A DNA stretch of 64,000 bases from Chloroflexota bacterium (GTDB lineage Bacteria; Chloroflexota; Anaerolineae; Anaerolineales; Villigracilaceae): contig JACRBL010000067.1 in the NCBI GenBank assembly GCA_016234485.1, forward strand, positions 87,295 through 151,294. The letters run 5' to 3'. The translations under genes and the position numbers were made by a program. This document shows, one piece after another, positions 56,980-64,000 of the stretch (its first letter is position 1; every line of letters begins with the position of its first letter). A model generated the notes under the pieces. That model saw nothing but the letters and a program-made list of their open reading frames with translations, was not told the DNA's origin and searched no databases.

Positions 56980-59046
56980 ATGCAAAACACAAAACCGGGA
57001 AAGGTTCTCGCCCCTCTCGCGCTTCTCATCGTCGTCGCGTCGCTGGTTGGATACGCCGTCAGCCACAAGCCGTTTGAAGCGACGGAATTGTTGTCACTTT
57101 TGACGGCGCTCTTCCGCGTTGGCGTCGCGGCGATCGTCATTCTGCTGGCAGGTGGACTCGGAAAAAAATTCAGGCGCAGGGATGAGATGAGTCTGTCGCT
57201 CGCGGCGCGTGACGCGGGCGTCGGGTTGGGAATCATGGGGTTGGTTGTTTTCCTCCTCGGCTTCACAATCGGCTTCAACCTTTGGATTTTGCTGACGCCC
57301 ATCGTGATTGGATTTATTTTACTCAGGTGCGAAATAGCATCCTTCGCGCGCGCGTGGAAAGAAGCGGGGACGTTTTTCAAAGAGATGGACTTGGGCATCG
57401 GTCTGATCGCCGCGTTCACGCTCGTCATCCTCGCGGCCAATCTCATCATCGCGCTCTCCCCGCCCACATCCTTTGACGGACTCACGTATCACCTCACACT
57501 CCCAAAATATTACCTATTCGAGGGGCGCATCGACTTTGTCCCCGAACTGATGTATTGGGGCATGCCGCAACTTTCCGAAATGGCGTTCACGCTCGCGATG
57601 AAATTTGGCGGCGCCGAAGCCGCGGCCACACTGCAATGGATGGTCGGAGTCGTCGCGCTGACGGCCATCTTTTCCTTCGTCCAACAAACGCTCAACAAAA
57701 ACAGCGCGTGGGTGGCAGTCGCCAGTCTACTTTGCGGATGGACTCTCAGCGACGCGCTCTCCCGCGCCTACGTGGAATGGTCGCTCGTCCTCTACGGCGC
57801 GCTCTTCCTCATCCAGTTGAATCAATGGCGCGCCACCCGTTCCCGCGCAGACCTGATCTGGTCGGCGATCTTCGCGGGCTTCGCGCTCTCCACCAAATAT
57901 ATGGGCGGCATTCTCGTCGTGGCAGGAATCGTTGTGATTTTCTTCGACCAGTTCCCCGTTATTGCGAGGAGGGCGATTTCCCCGACGAAGCAATCTCCTT
58001 TGCCGAGGGATGGATTGCTTCGGGAAAAACGCCCTCGCAATGACGGAATTAAGAATGCCTTCCTCTTCGGCCTCATCGCATCGCTCATCCTCTCCCCCTG
58101 GCTGATCAAAAATTATCTTGCGACAGGCAATCCCTTCTACCCGATCCTCTTTCCCGCGGGCGCGATGGACGCGACCCGATTGGATTTCTACGAAGGGACT
58201 CCCATCGCGCTGACTCCCATCGAGCGGATCCTCCTCCCCGCCCTCGCCTCCTTTCGCGGACTGGAAGGGGGCGCGCCGTTCAACGCCTCGCTCGGACCTC
58301 TGCTTTTCGCGCTCAGCCTGACAGCCCCCCTCGCATGGACGCGTCTCGAGCCTCGCCAAAAGCAGGTCGCCACCACCGCGCTGATCGTGCTCGTGACTGG
58401 CTTCGTCCTGTGGATGGTCGGCAGCGCGGCGACGCGTCTCCTCATCCAGCCGCGGTTGTATCTGGTGTTTTTCCCTGTCTGGGCGATCCTAGCCGCGTAT
58501 GGATTCTTCGGGCTCGAAGGAAGCAACCTGCCCAAGTTCAAGATCAGTTGGCTGGTTTCGATGCTGGCCGCATTCAGCCTGGGACTCAACGCCTACGAGA
58601 CAGGCATGGATCTGCTCCGCCGCGACGCGCTGAAATTTGTCACGGGACAGATGGACGAAGGCGCCTACCTCGCCCAAAGCATGGGACACTTCTCCCCCGC
58701 TATGGACTCGATCCGCAGCCTGCCGCGTGACTCGAAGGTTTTGCTCCTGTGGGAAACGCGCGGCTATTACTGCATCCCCACCTGCAACCCAGATGAGACG
58801 ATTGACGAGTTCAAAGATGCGCTCGTCCTGCACGGCTCCGCCGACAGCATTTTAGTGTCATGGCGCGAACAGGGCTACACCCACATCCTCCTCCATAATC
58901 GCGGAGCCGATTTCGTGCGCGAGGATGACCTTCTGCGATACGTTCCCGAAGATTGGATTGTGTTTGACGCGTTGGTTGCCTCTCTCAAAGAGATTGAAAC
59001 TTTCGGCGCGGCATATACACTTTACGAACTTCCACACCAACCTTGA
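56980..59046 (+). CDS. GT39-like membrane glycosyltransferase with in-frame repeat insertion
   Basis: A 688-residue polytopic membrane protein with a dozen or so hydrophobic segments. The first large loop has SFDGLTYHLTLPKYYLFEGRI, the Asp-containing catalytic loop of GT-C enzymes, and PQLSEMAFTLAMK. A 91-bp copy of the GTCATTGCGAG repeat (57956-58046) is read through as VIARRAISPTKQSPLPRDGL and REKRPRNDGI between two membrane helices, without a stop or frame loss. The acceptor is unknown. First gene of a glycan-gene group running to 63417. Leaderless start. Confidence 0.75.
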   Translation: MQNTKPGKVLAPLALLIVVASLVGYAVSHKPFEATELLSLLTALFRVGVAAIVILLAGGLGKKFRRRDEMSLSLAARDAGVGLGIMGLVVFLLGFTIGFNLWILLTPIVIGFILLRCEIASFARAWKEAGTFFKEMDLGIGLIAAFTLVILAANLIIALSPPTSFDGLTYHLTLPKYYLFEGRIDFVPELMYWGMPQLSEMAFTLAMKFGGAEAAATLQWMVGVVALTAIFSFVQQTLNKNSAWVAVASLLCGWTLSDALSRAYVEWSLVLYGALFLIQLNQWRATRSRADLIWSAIFAGFALSTKYMGGILVVAGIVVIFFDQFPVIARRAISPTKQSPLPRDGLLREKRPRNDGIKNAFLFGLIASLILSPWLIKNYLATGNPFYPILFPAGAMDATRLDFYEGTPIALTPIERILLPALASFRGLEGGAPFNASLGPLLFALSLTAPLAWTRLEPRQKQVATTALIVLVTGFVLWMVGSAATRLLIQPRLYLVFFPVWAILAAYGFFGLEGSNLPKFKISWLVSMLAAFSLGLNAYETGMDLLRRDALKFVTGQMDEGAYLAQSMGHFSPAMDSIRSLPRDSKVLLLWETRGYYCIPTCNPDETIDEFKDALVLHGSADSILVSWREQGYTHILLHNRGADFVREDDLLRYVPEDWIVFDALVASLKEIETFGAAYTLYELPHQP
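57956..58046. repeat. GTCATTGCGAG-type palindrome, copy 5, inside a coding region
   Basis: CCGTTATTGCGAGGAGGGCG ... GCCCTCGCAATGACGG, 91 bp, simple form. Open on the plus strand in the host frame. Confidence 0.92.
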
Positions 59047-59057
59047 TGTAATCCAAC

Positions 59058-59155
59058 CCCGAAGGGGTGACACACCGCAAAACAATGTCATCCCTTCGGG
59101 ATTGTCTCCACAACGCTATCGTTCTACAATCATTTCATCCCTTCGGGATTTTGCC
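59058..59155. repeat. CATCCCTTCGGGATT direct and inverted repeats
   Basis: CCCGAAGGGGTGA (59059-59071), then TCATCCCTTCGGGATTGTCT (59088-59107) and a second CATCCCTTCGGGATTTTGC (59138-59156) copy; about 100 bp in all, between the GT39-like and GT2 genes. Confidence 0.75.
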
Positions 59156-59162
59156 ATGAAAG

Positions 59163-60032
59163 GTGACTCAAGTGGAACCCATTTCAATCGTCATCCCCGC
59201 CTATAACGAAGCCGCGGCCATCGCAGAGACGGTTCGCGAGATCCGCCGCGTGTTGTCCGAGAGCGGGATCGAGGGCGAGATCGTCATCGTGGACGATGGC
59301 TCGACCGACAACACATCCGAGATGGTCGCGCAGACGGACGCGCGTCTCATCCGCCACCCGCACAACAGGGGATATGGCGCGTCGCTGAAGACGGGCATCC
59401 GTCAGGCGCAGAACGATGTCATCGTCATCATCGACGCGGACGGGACGTATCCCATCGACGCGATCCCCGCGTTGGCAGAGAAGATGTCAGCGTATGATAT
59501 GGTCGTCGGGGCGCGGACAGGCGCGACCGTCCAGGTGCCGATGCTCCGCCGTCCAGCGAAGTGGATGCTCAATCGGCTGGCGAATTATCTGAGCGGAGTC
59601 GAGATCCCCGATCTTAATTCTGGCCTCCGCGCCTTTCGGAAAAACGTCGCGGTCGGATTCTTCCGCCTGCTCCCCTCGGGATTTTCGTTCACGACCTCGA
59701 TCACGCTGGCGATGTTGACGAACGATTACAACGTGTTGTACATCCCCGTCAATTATTACAAGCGGGTGGGCAAATCGAAGATCCGCCCGTTGCAGGACAC
59801 GATTAATTTTTTCTCGCTGGTCGTGCGCATGGTACTATCCTATCGCCCGTTGCGCGTCTTCATCCCCATGATCGCCGCGCTCAGCGCCGTCAGCCTGACC
59901 AAGGCGATCTACGACATCAACGCCTACGATTGGCATTTCGCGACATCCACGGTGATCCTGTTCACGCTGACATTTCAGGTGATCGTGTTGGGACTCATCG
60001 CCGATCTGGTAGTGTCGTTGCATAAGACGTGA
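59163..60032 (+). CDS. GT2-family glycosyltransferase with C-terminal membrane helices
   Basis: A 289-residue polyprenol-phosphate-sugar-synthase-like GT2. Nucleotide-sugar site: ISIVIPAYNEAAAIAETV, EIVIVDDGSTDNT, NRGYGASLKTGI, VIIDADGTYP (DxD). Later VPMLRRPAKWMLNRLANYL and LNSGLRAFRK match dolichol-phosphate mannose/glucose synthase types. Two C-terminal helices (about 225-245 and 262-283) anchor it. GTG start behind GAAAGG. It could supply lipid-linked sugar to the GT-C proteins on either side. Confidence 0.87.
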   Translation: MTQVEPISIVIPAYNEAAAIAETVREIRRVLSESGIEGEIVIVDDGSTDNTSEMVAQTDARLIRHPHNRGYGASLKTGIRQAQNDVIVIIDADGTYPIDAIPALAEKMSAYDMVVGARTGATVQVPMLRRPAKWMLNRLANYLSGVEIPDLNSGLRAFRKNVAVGFFRLLPSGFSFTTSITLAMLTNDYNVLYIPVNYYKRVGKSKIRPLQDTINFFSLVVRMVLSYRPLRVFIPMIAALSAVSLTKAIYDINAYDWHFATSTVILFTLTFQVIVLGLIADLVVSLHKT

Positions 60033-60058
60033 TTGTTCGATTAATCAAAAACAAAATT

Positions 60059-60135
60059 TTAACCAGTGATGAACTGAGATAAACAACATTTTTCGAATCA
60101 TTAAACGTTCATCCCCGTTTATCACTGGTGAATCT
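60059..60135. repeat. AACCAGTGATGAACTGAGAT inverted repeat
   Basis: AACCAGTGATGAAC (60060-) is mirrored by GTTTATCACTGGT (60116-60128); GTTCATCCCC in between. Same family as 12079-12317. Confidence 0.75.
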
Positions 60136-60164
60136 GGATTTACCATATCGAAAAGAGATCCCGT

Positions 60165-60935
60165 ATGACCCGCGAACACGAAGACCGTCTCCTCTTTGAC
60201 CGCATCGCCCAAAAATACGCTCGCAAGGACGTCGCCATCTCGTCCGCGCTGGCGCGTAAAGACCAACTGCTGACCGCCATGCGCCAGGCGGAGGGAGAGG
60301 CCGCGGCCTGGGGTACGATCGTGGACGTAGGATGCGGCGTGGGCGCGCCCGCACAATATTTGCAAGGACGCTACCAGAAATACATCGGCATTGACCAATC
60401 GTCCGAGATGATCGAAGCCGCAAAAATCTACAACCGTGAAATGACGGACGCCAGTTTCTTCGCCGACAATGTGAAAGAGACACAACTCCCTTCCCACTCC
60501 GCCGATGCGATCCTATCCATCGGCGCGCTGCACCACATGACCGAGTTGGACAAGGTGATGCACAGCATCGTCTCCATCGCCAAACCCAACGCGAAGTTCG
60601 TGGTGATCGAACCGCAGAACGGGAATCTCCTCATTCAATTCATGCGCTGGGTTCGCGGCCTGATCGACAAGGGATATTCCCGCGAACAGACCTTCTTCGC
60701 CGAATACGAGCTCGTGGACTTGTTCACCCGTCACAGCATTACCCAACTCAAAATCTCGTATCAAGGCTATTTCTCCACGCCCTTCGCGCAAGTCATCGCA
60801 TCGAACAACAAGCTCCTTATAGCGCTCTCGCGTCTCTCCATCCGCATGGACAACTGGCTCCAATCCCACCTGCGCGGCCCTCTGCAAAAACTCAGTTTCG
60901 ATATCATCATTACGGGTGTGTTTCCCGCTGAGTAA
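60165..60935 (+). CDS. Class I SAM-dependent methyltransferase
   Basis: A 256-residue methyltransferase: motif I TIVDVGCGVGAPAQYL (near residue 47), YIGIDQSSEMIEAAK (motif post I), LPSHSADAILSIGALHHMTELDKVM (motif II/III) and KFVVIEPQNGN. The acceptor is unknown; C-terminal part has a hydrophobic stretch, and its place among glycan genes suggests a lipid or sugar acceptor. The ATG follows a repeat without a clear Shine-Dalgarno sequence. Confidence 0.85.
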   Translation: MTREHEDRLLFDRIAQKYARKDVAISSALARKDQLLTAMRQAEGEAAAWGTIVDVGCGVGAPAQYLQGRYQKYIGIDQSSEMIEAAKIYNREMTDASFFADNVKETQLPSHSADAILSIGALHHMTELDKVMHSIVSIAKPNAKFVVIEPQNGNLLIQFMRWVRGLIDKGYSREQTFFAEYELVDLFTRHSITQLKISYQGYFSTPFAQVIASNNKLLIALSRLSIRMDNWLQSHLRGPLQKLSFDIIITGVFPAE

Positions 60936-61049
60936 CCGTCATTGCGAGGAGGGCGATCTTCCCGACGACGCAATCTCCTCGTCGCATGGGGATTGCTCCC
61001 TGGCACTGCCCGCCAGGGCAAGTGTCGCAAACTATGCTCGCAATGACGG
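60936..61049. repeat. GTCATTGCGAG-type palindrome, copy 6, with nested element
   Basis: CCGTCATTGCGAGGAGGGCG ... GCTCGCAATGACGG. A CCCTGGC / GCCAGGG and AAGTGTCGC insert lies in the right half. Followed by AATCCGTGCAATCCGCGTAA tail. Confidence 0.85.
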
Positions 61050-61169
61050 GTCGTTAGAAATATTTGGAATCAAATCACTATTGAAATTCGCGTCATTCGC
61101 GTTGAAGACCAAAAAAAATCCGTGCAATCCGCGTAATCCGTGAAATCCGTGTACCGAATAAAAAATCTC

Positions 61170-62438
61170 ATGCAAAAAAAAGACTGGCTCCTCTTCTCCC
61201 TGCTCCTCATCCTCCTCTTCGCCCTCGAGACCTTCGTCGTCCAGCGCTTCCTCACCAGCCAAGTGCCAGGCGCGAACGACTTCTACTCGCGCTGGCACGG
61301 CGCGCGCGCCTTCCTGCTCGAAGACCGCAACCCCTACGCGCTCGACGTCACCGAGGAGATCCAGCCCATCATCGGCATTGACCCCAGCGAAGTCGGACGC
61401 GGCGGCTTCAACTATCCGCTTCACGTCATCTTCTTTTTCTGGCCGCTCGCCTACCTCTCCTACGATTGGGCGCAAGCCGTCTGGTGGACGGTCGTGCTGT
61501 GGCTCGCCATCGCCTCCACCATCGTCCTGTTCCAATGGCTCGACGTCAAACCCAAACCGACTCAACTGCTCACCTTCCTGCTCGTCGCGCTCACCTTCTA
61601 TCCCATCACCCGCTCGGTCTTCCTCGGCCAGTTCACCCTTCACATTCTTTTCTTCCTCGCGCTCGCGCTGCTTCTCTTAAAAACCAATCGCCCAGTTCTG
61701 ACGGCAGTTGCTCTGCCGTCAGCCAATCCAACCAGCAGTTCAACTGCTGGCGCAACTACCACAAACAATAACCGCGACTTCTGGGCAGGCGTCGCCCTCT
61801 CGGCCGCGTCCATCAAGCCACAGATGCTCATCCTCGTCGTGCCATTCCTCCTCCTTTGGGCGCTGACGCAAAAACGCTGGCGCTTCGTCTACGGCCTGCT
61901 GATCGGCGGCGGCGTTTTCCTCGTGGCCTCGCTCGCCCTCATGCCCACCTGGCCGCTCGAATTCCTCGCAGACACACGCCGCTACCGTCAATTCTCGGGC
62001 GGCTACACGCCCCTCCAACTTCTCCTCGGCGACCTCTGGCAAATCCCCGCCGCGCTCCTCGTCCTCATCATGCTCTATTTTTGGTGGAAGAGTCGCGCTT
62101 CAGACTCCGCCTTCAAATCCGCCCTCTATTGGACAATCGTCGTCCAAACCCTCGTGACCTTCCAAACGGGGACGACCAACCAGGTACTCTTGTGGATTCT
62201 CCTACTCGACTACCTCGCCTCCATTCGGACCTCGCGCGGGGCGCGGCTATCTCTGGCGCTTACCACCCTCGTCTGGTTCGCGGCGTGGACGCTTTTCGTC
62301 CGCACCCTCGGCGAGCACGAACACCCGATCATGTTCCTGCCCATCTCCTTCCTGACGCTGATCCTGCTCGCGATCCAAACTTTCCGCGAGGGGATTGCGT
62401 CGTCGGGAAGTACGCCCTCCTTGCAACAACAGTCATAG
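61170..62438 (+). CDS. GT87-like (DUF2029) membrane mannosyltransferase-type protein
   Basis: A 422-residue polytopic protein with about ten helices. The first loop GANDFYSRWHGARAFLLEDRNPYA, then PLHVIFFFWPLAYLSYDWA, are the marks of GT87 enzymes that use polyprenyl-phosphate-mannose. Two small palindromes (61699-61751) are translated as LTAVALPSANPTSSSTAGAT between helices, and the last 16 residues (EGIASSGSTPSLQQQS) come from part of a GTCATTGCGAG repeat (62388-62436). Both suggest insertions tolerated at loop and terminus. Start at ATG 61170. Confidence 0.75.
   Translation: MQKKDWLLFSLLLILLFALETFVVQRFLTSQVPGANDFYSRWHGARAFLLEDRNPYALDVTEEIQPIIGIDPSEVGRGGFNYPLHVIFFFWPLAYLSYDWAQAVWWTVVLWLAIASTIVLFQWLDVKPKPTQLLTFLLVALTFYPITRSVFLGQFTLHILFFLALALLLLKTNRPVLTAVALPSANPTSSSTAGATTTNNNRDFWAGVALSAASIKPQMLILVVPFLLLWALTQKRWRFVYGLLIGGGVFLVASLALMPTWPLEFLADTRRYRQFSGGYTPLQLLLGDLWQIPAALLVLIMLYFWWKSRASDSAFKSALYWTIVVQTLVTFQTGTTNQVLLWILLLDYLASIRTSRGARLSLALTTLVWFAAWTLFVRTLGEHEHPIMFLPISFLTLILLAIQTFREGIASSGSTPSLQQQS
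61699..61751. repeat. Two small palindromes inside the GT87-like gene
   Basis: GACGGCAGTTGCTCTGCCGTC (61700-61720, written in two arms GACGGCA / TGCCGTC) and CCAGCAGTTCAACTGCTGG (61732-61750). Confidence 0.85.
62388..62436. repeat. GTCATTGCGAG-type palindrome, copy 7, truncated
   Basis: GAGGGGATTGCGTCGTCGGG then AAGTACGCCCTCCTTGCAACA; only the right half is kept. It forms the 3' end of the GT87-like gene. Confidence 0.8.
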
Positions 62439-62442
62439 CCCC

Positions 62443-63417
62443 ATGAACCGCTGGACTCGTCTCCTCCTGCAAATTCTCGGCGTTCTGCTCTTCGTCATCC
62501 TCCTCTGGTGGGCGGGACCCGAACCCTGGGAGCAAGTCCTGCGCGGCAAGTGGGAACCCATTCTCTACGCGTTCCTGCTCCACGCGCACGCCACGGTCAT
62601 CTCGGCCATCCGCCTGAAACTCGTCACCGAAGCGACGAGCGCCCAAACCGACCTCCCATCTTTCGCCCAGTTCTACGCCATCAACATCCTCTCCCGCGCG
62701 CTGGGGATCGTCCTGCCGCGCAACTTGAGCGGAGTGGGCGGAAAGGCCGCGGGGCTGAACCGTCTCGGCCTGTCCCTGCGTCGCTCGCTGTGGATCGTGA
62801 TGCTCGACAACCTGTTCGACATCTTCGTGTTGACCGCCCTCGGCCTGCCCGCGTTTTTGTTTCTCACCCGCGTCATCGGCTTATCCGTTTTTATCCTGCT
62901 TTCCATCGCCGCGCTCATCATTCTCGCCGCGCTATTTTGGTGGGGAACCAATCCCCAGCGCGCCGCATTCCTGCTGGACAAATTGACGCGTATCAAATGG
63001 CTCTCGGAAAAATTGAAACTCACCGAAATCGAGACAGGCTCACTCCTCCCTCCGCAAAAGACATCGCTGGCCGCGCTGGGCTGGTCTATCCTCCTCAACC
63101 TGACACTGGCCTTCAGTTTCTACTTCATGGGGCAAGCCGTCAGCCTCGAAGCAGACTGGAGCGCCTTCCTCGCCAGTTATCCCCTCGCCCAACTCAGCCT
63201 GATCATCGCCCTCGCCCCAGGCGGACTCGGCATCTTCGACCTCGGCTGGCTGGGACTGCTACAACTCTCTGGCCTGCCCGAACCCTCCGCCCTCACCTTC
63301 GTCGTCGCCCAGCGCGCCTATGTCACCATCTATGTTTTGATTTTGGCGGGAGTGGGGATGTTGATTTCGATGGTCGCGCCGATTAAAAAACCGACAGATT
63401 CAGAGAGGCGTCTATGA
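62443..63417 (+). CDS. Lysylphosphatidylglycerol-synthase TM-like (UPF0104) membrane protein
   Basis: A 324-residue protein with seven or eight helices of the LPG synthase transmembrane / AglD family: NILSRALGIVLPRNLSGVGGKAAGLNRLG and the C-terminal LAQLSLIIALAPGGLGIFDLGWLGLL are its signature segments. No soluble lysyltransferase domain is attached, so the role is flippase-like or sugar-transfer support rather than lysyl transfer. Starts 4 bp after the GT87-like stop and overlaps the next gene by ATGA. Confidence 0.82.
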   Translation: MNRWTRLLLQILGVLLFVILLWWAGPEPWEQVLRGKWEPILYAFLLHAHATVISAIRLKLVTEATSAQTDLPSFAQFYAINILSRALGIVLPRNLSGVGGKAAGLNRLGLSLRRSLWIVMLDNLFDIFVLTALGLPAFLFLTRVIGLSVFILLSIAALIILAALFWWGTNPQRAAFLLDKLTRIKWLSEKLKLTEIETGSLLPPQKTSLAALGWSILLNLTLAFSFYFMGQAVSLEADWSAFLASYPLAQLSLIIALAPGGLGIFDLGWLGLLQLSGLPEPSALTFVVAQRAYVTIYVLILAGVGMLISMVAPIKKPTDSERRL

Positions 63418-63878
63418 AACACATTTTTTCATTCATCATCTTTATCTCCCTTTTGCTTACGGCTTGCACGTCTGCCGCTCCTTCCACTATTCCATCTCCA
63501 GAACGTTCATGCAAATCAACGATTGATTGGCAAGGGCTCATCCCTGGGCAATCTAATACAGAAGACGTAATCAGAATTTTGGGCAAACCTTCTAAAAAAG
63601 GAAGGATCAAATTTGAAGATAAAAGAATCTCTTATTATGCTTATGATGTGGGTGGCGGCGTGATAGCAAATTACGCAAAGAATCGTATCTTCTTCACAAA
63701 AGATGGCGTAATTGACTGGATGGAAATCATCGAGGGGGATCGCACTGACAGTGTCGAAACGGCGTTTGATTTCGTTTCATTACTTGGCAGCGAATTGGAT
63801 GTTGTTTATTCAAACAATAACTTCAAGCCAGGAAAATATTATTACGATGTTATCTCTGGACTAAGTAGTCGTTCATAG
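63414..63878 (+). CDS. Small BamE/SmpA-like lipoprotein, AT-rich
   Basis: A 154-residue lipoprotein, lipobox LTAC (Cys18), then IDWQGLIPGQSNTEDVIRILGKPSKKG, a segment like the SmpA/OmlA start (G-M-T-x-x-x-V-x-x-x-L-G-x-P). The rest is an alpha/beta domain. The codon use is AT-rich compared with the genes before. ATGA-coupled to the membrane protein. Its stop codon abuts the end of a minus-strand frame. Confidence 0.65.
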   Translation: MKHIFSFIIFISLLLTACTSAAPSTIPSPERSCKSTIDWQGLIPGQSNTEDVIRILGKPSKKGRIKFEDKRISYYAYDVGGGVIANYAKNRIFFTKDGVIDWMEIIEGDRTDSVETAFDFVSLLGSELDVVYSNNNFKPGKYYYDVISGLSSRS

Positions 63879-64000
63879 AAGTTTAGAAAACGACAAATGG
63901 AAAGTGCTGGTTGGTTTATTCTGTTGTGCCAGCATGTATTCGGCAGAAGCCAGTACCTCATCCATCGAGTCGTGCAGTTTGTTTGCGCAAGCCAATTCTT
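63873..64000 (-). CDS. C-terminal fragment of a minus-strand gene
   Basis: From the right edge a frame on the minus strand reads ELACANKLHDSMDEVLASAE and then YMLAQQNKPTSTFHLSFSKLL before a stop at 63875-63873. About 41 residues, helical, no family recognised. It is convergent with the lipoprotein; the two stops touch. Confidence 0.4.
   Translation of the reverse strand, partial: ELACANKLHDSMDEVLASAEYMLAQQNKPTSTFHLSFSKLL

Noticed and set aside
57956..58046. Frameshift or pseudogene in the GT39-like gene
   Set aside because: The repeat is stop-free in frame and membrane helices continue on both sides.

Overview
The window reads as a chromosomal contig piece from a Chloroflexota bacterium, most likely an Anaerolineae relative. 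This is inferred from style and content, not from a marker search: many lipoproteins with a LAAC/LSAC lipobox followed by Pro/Thr/Ala-rich linkers, a large stock of small palindromic repeats, TadE/TadG-like surface proteins, S1-domain and SigA-type housekeeping genes, and a promoter style in which the -10 box sits exactly 6 nt before the ATG (leaderless mRNA). No tRNA, rRNA, CRISPR, phage or transposase gene was seen.

Layout. 1-6.3 kb: end of a methyltransferase, a YbaK-type deacylase, a phosphatase and an esterase lipoprotein in a coupled run, a GT-C membrane protein, a secreted sulfatase and a YwaF-like membrane protein. 6.5-18.6 kb: a tyrosine/homogentisate catabolic run (hppD, fah, hmgA) mixed with a circularly permuted solute-binding lipoprotein, a degenerate GGDEF protein, an HD-GYP phosphodiesterase and a flavin reductase; fah is broken by a palindromic repeat carrying a stop. 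18.6-24.9 kb: an AT-rich DUF2971 gene, a 3D-domain cell-wall lipoprotein, rsmA, a decayed dolichol-phosphate-mannose-synthase-like gene, a nucleotide kinase, and a sortase-like gene behind two tandem c-di-GMP riboswitches. 25-35.9 kb: S1 protein, then a minus-strand five-gene cassette (microprotein, MBOAT, SGNH, carrier protein, fatty-acyl-AMP ligase) that mirrors the Dlt D-alanylation pathway part for part, then prfB with its programmed frameshift, ftsY, trx, two lipoproteins and murA with Asp in place of the fosfomycin-target Cys.

35.9-49.5 kb: prepilin peptidase, two TadE-like and three paralogous TadG-like surface proteins, interrupted by glmS with an upstream glmS ribozyme and by a NarL-type two-component pair, and closing with a GH25-SH3-NAGPA fusion. 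49.7-55.2 kb: a Gld-type ABC operon (ATPase, permease, GldG, DUF4340) and the primary sigma factor. 55.3-64 kb: envelope glycan genes (membrane alkaline-phosphatase-fold protein, GT39-like, GT2, methyltransferase, GT87-like, LPG-synthase-TM-like flippase) and a small lipoprotein.

Themes. The cell envelope dominates: acylation cassette, glycosyltransferases, cell-wall hydrolases, pilus-like surface proteins, sortase-like enzyme, lipoproteins. c-di-GMP appears three times (HD-GYP enzyme, degenerate GGDEF, tandem riboswitch). Short palindromic repeats have entered nearly every intergenic gap, and at least five coding or RNA genes (permuted SBP signal peptide, fah, GT39-like, GT87-like, glmS ribozyme).
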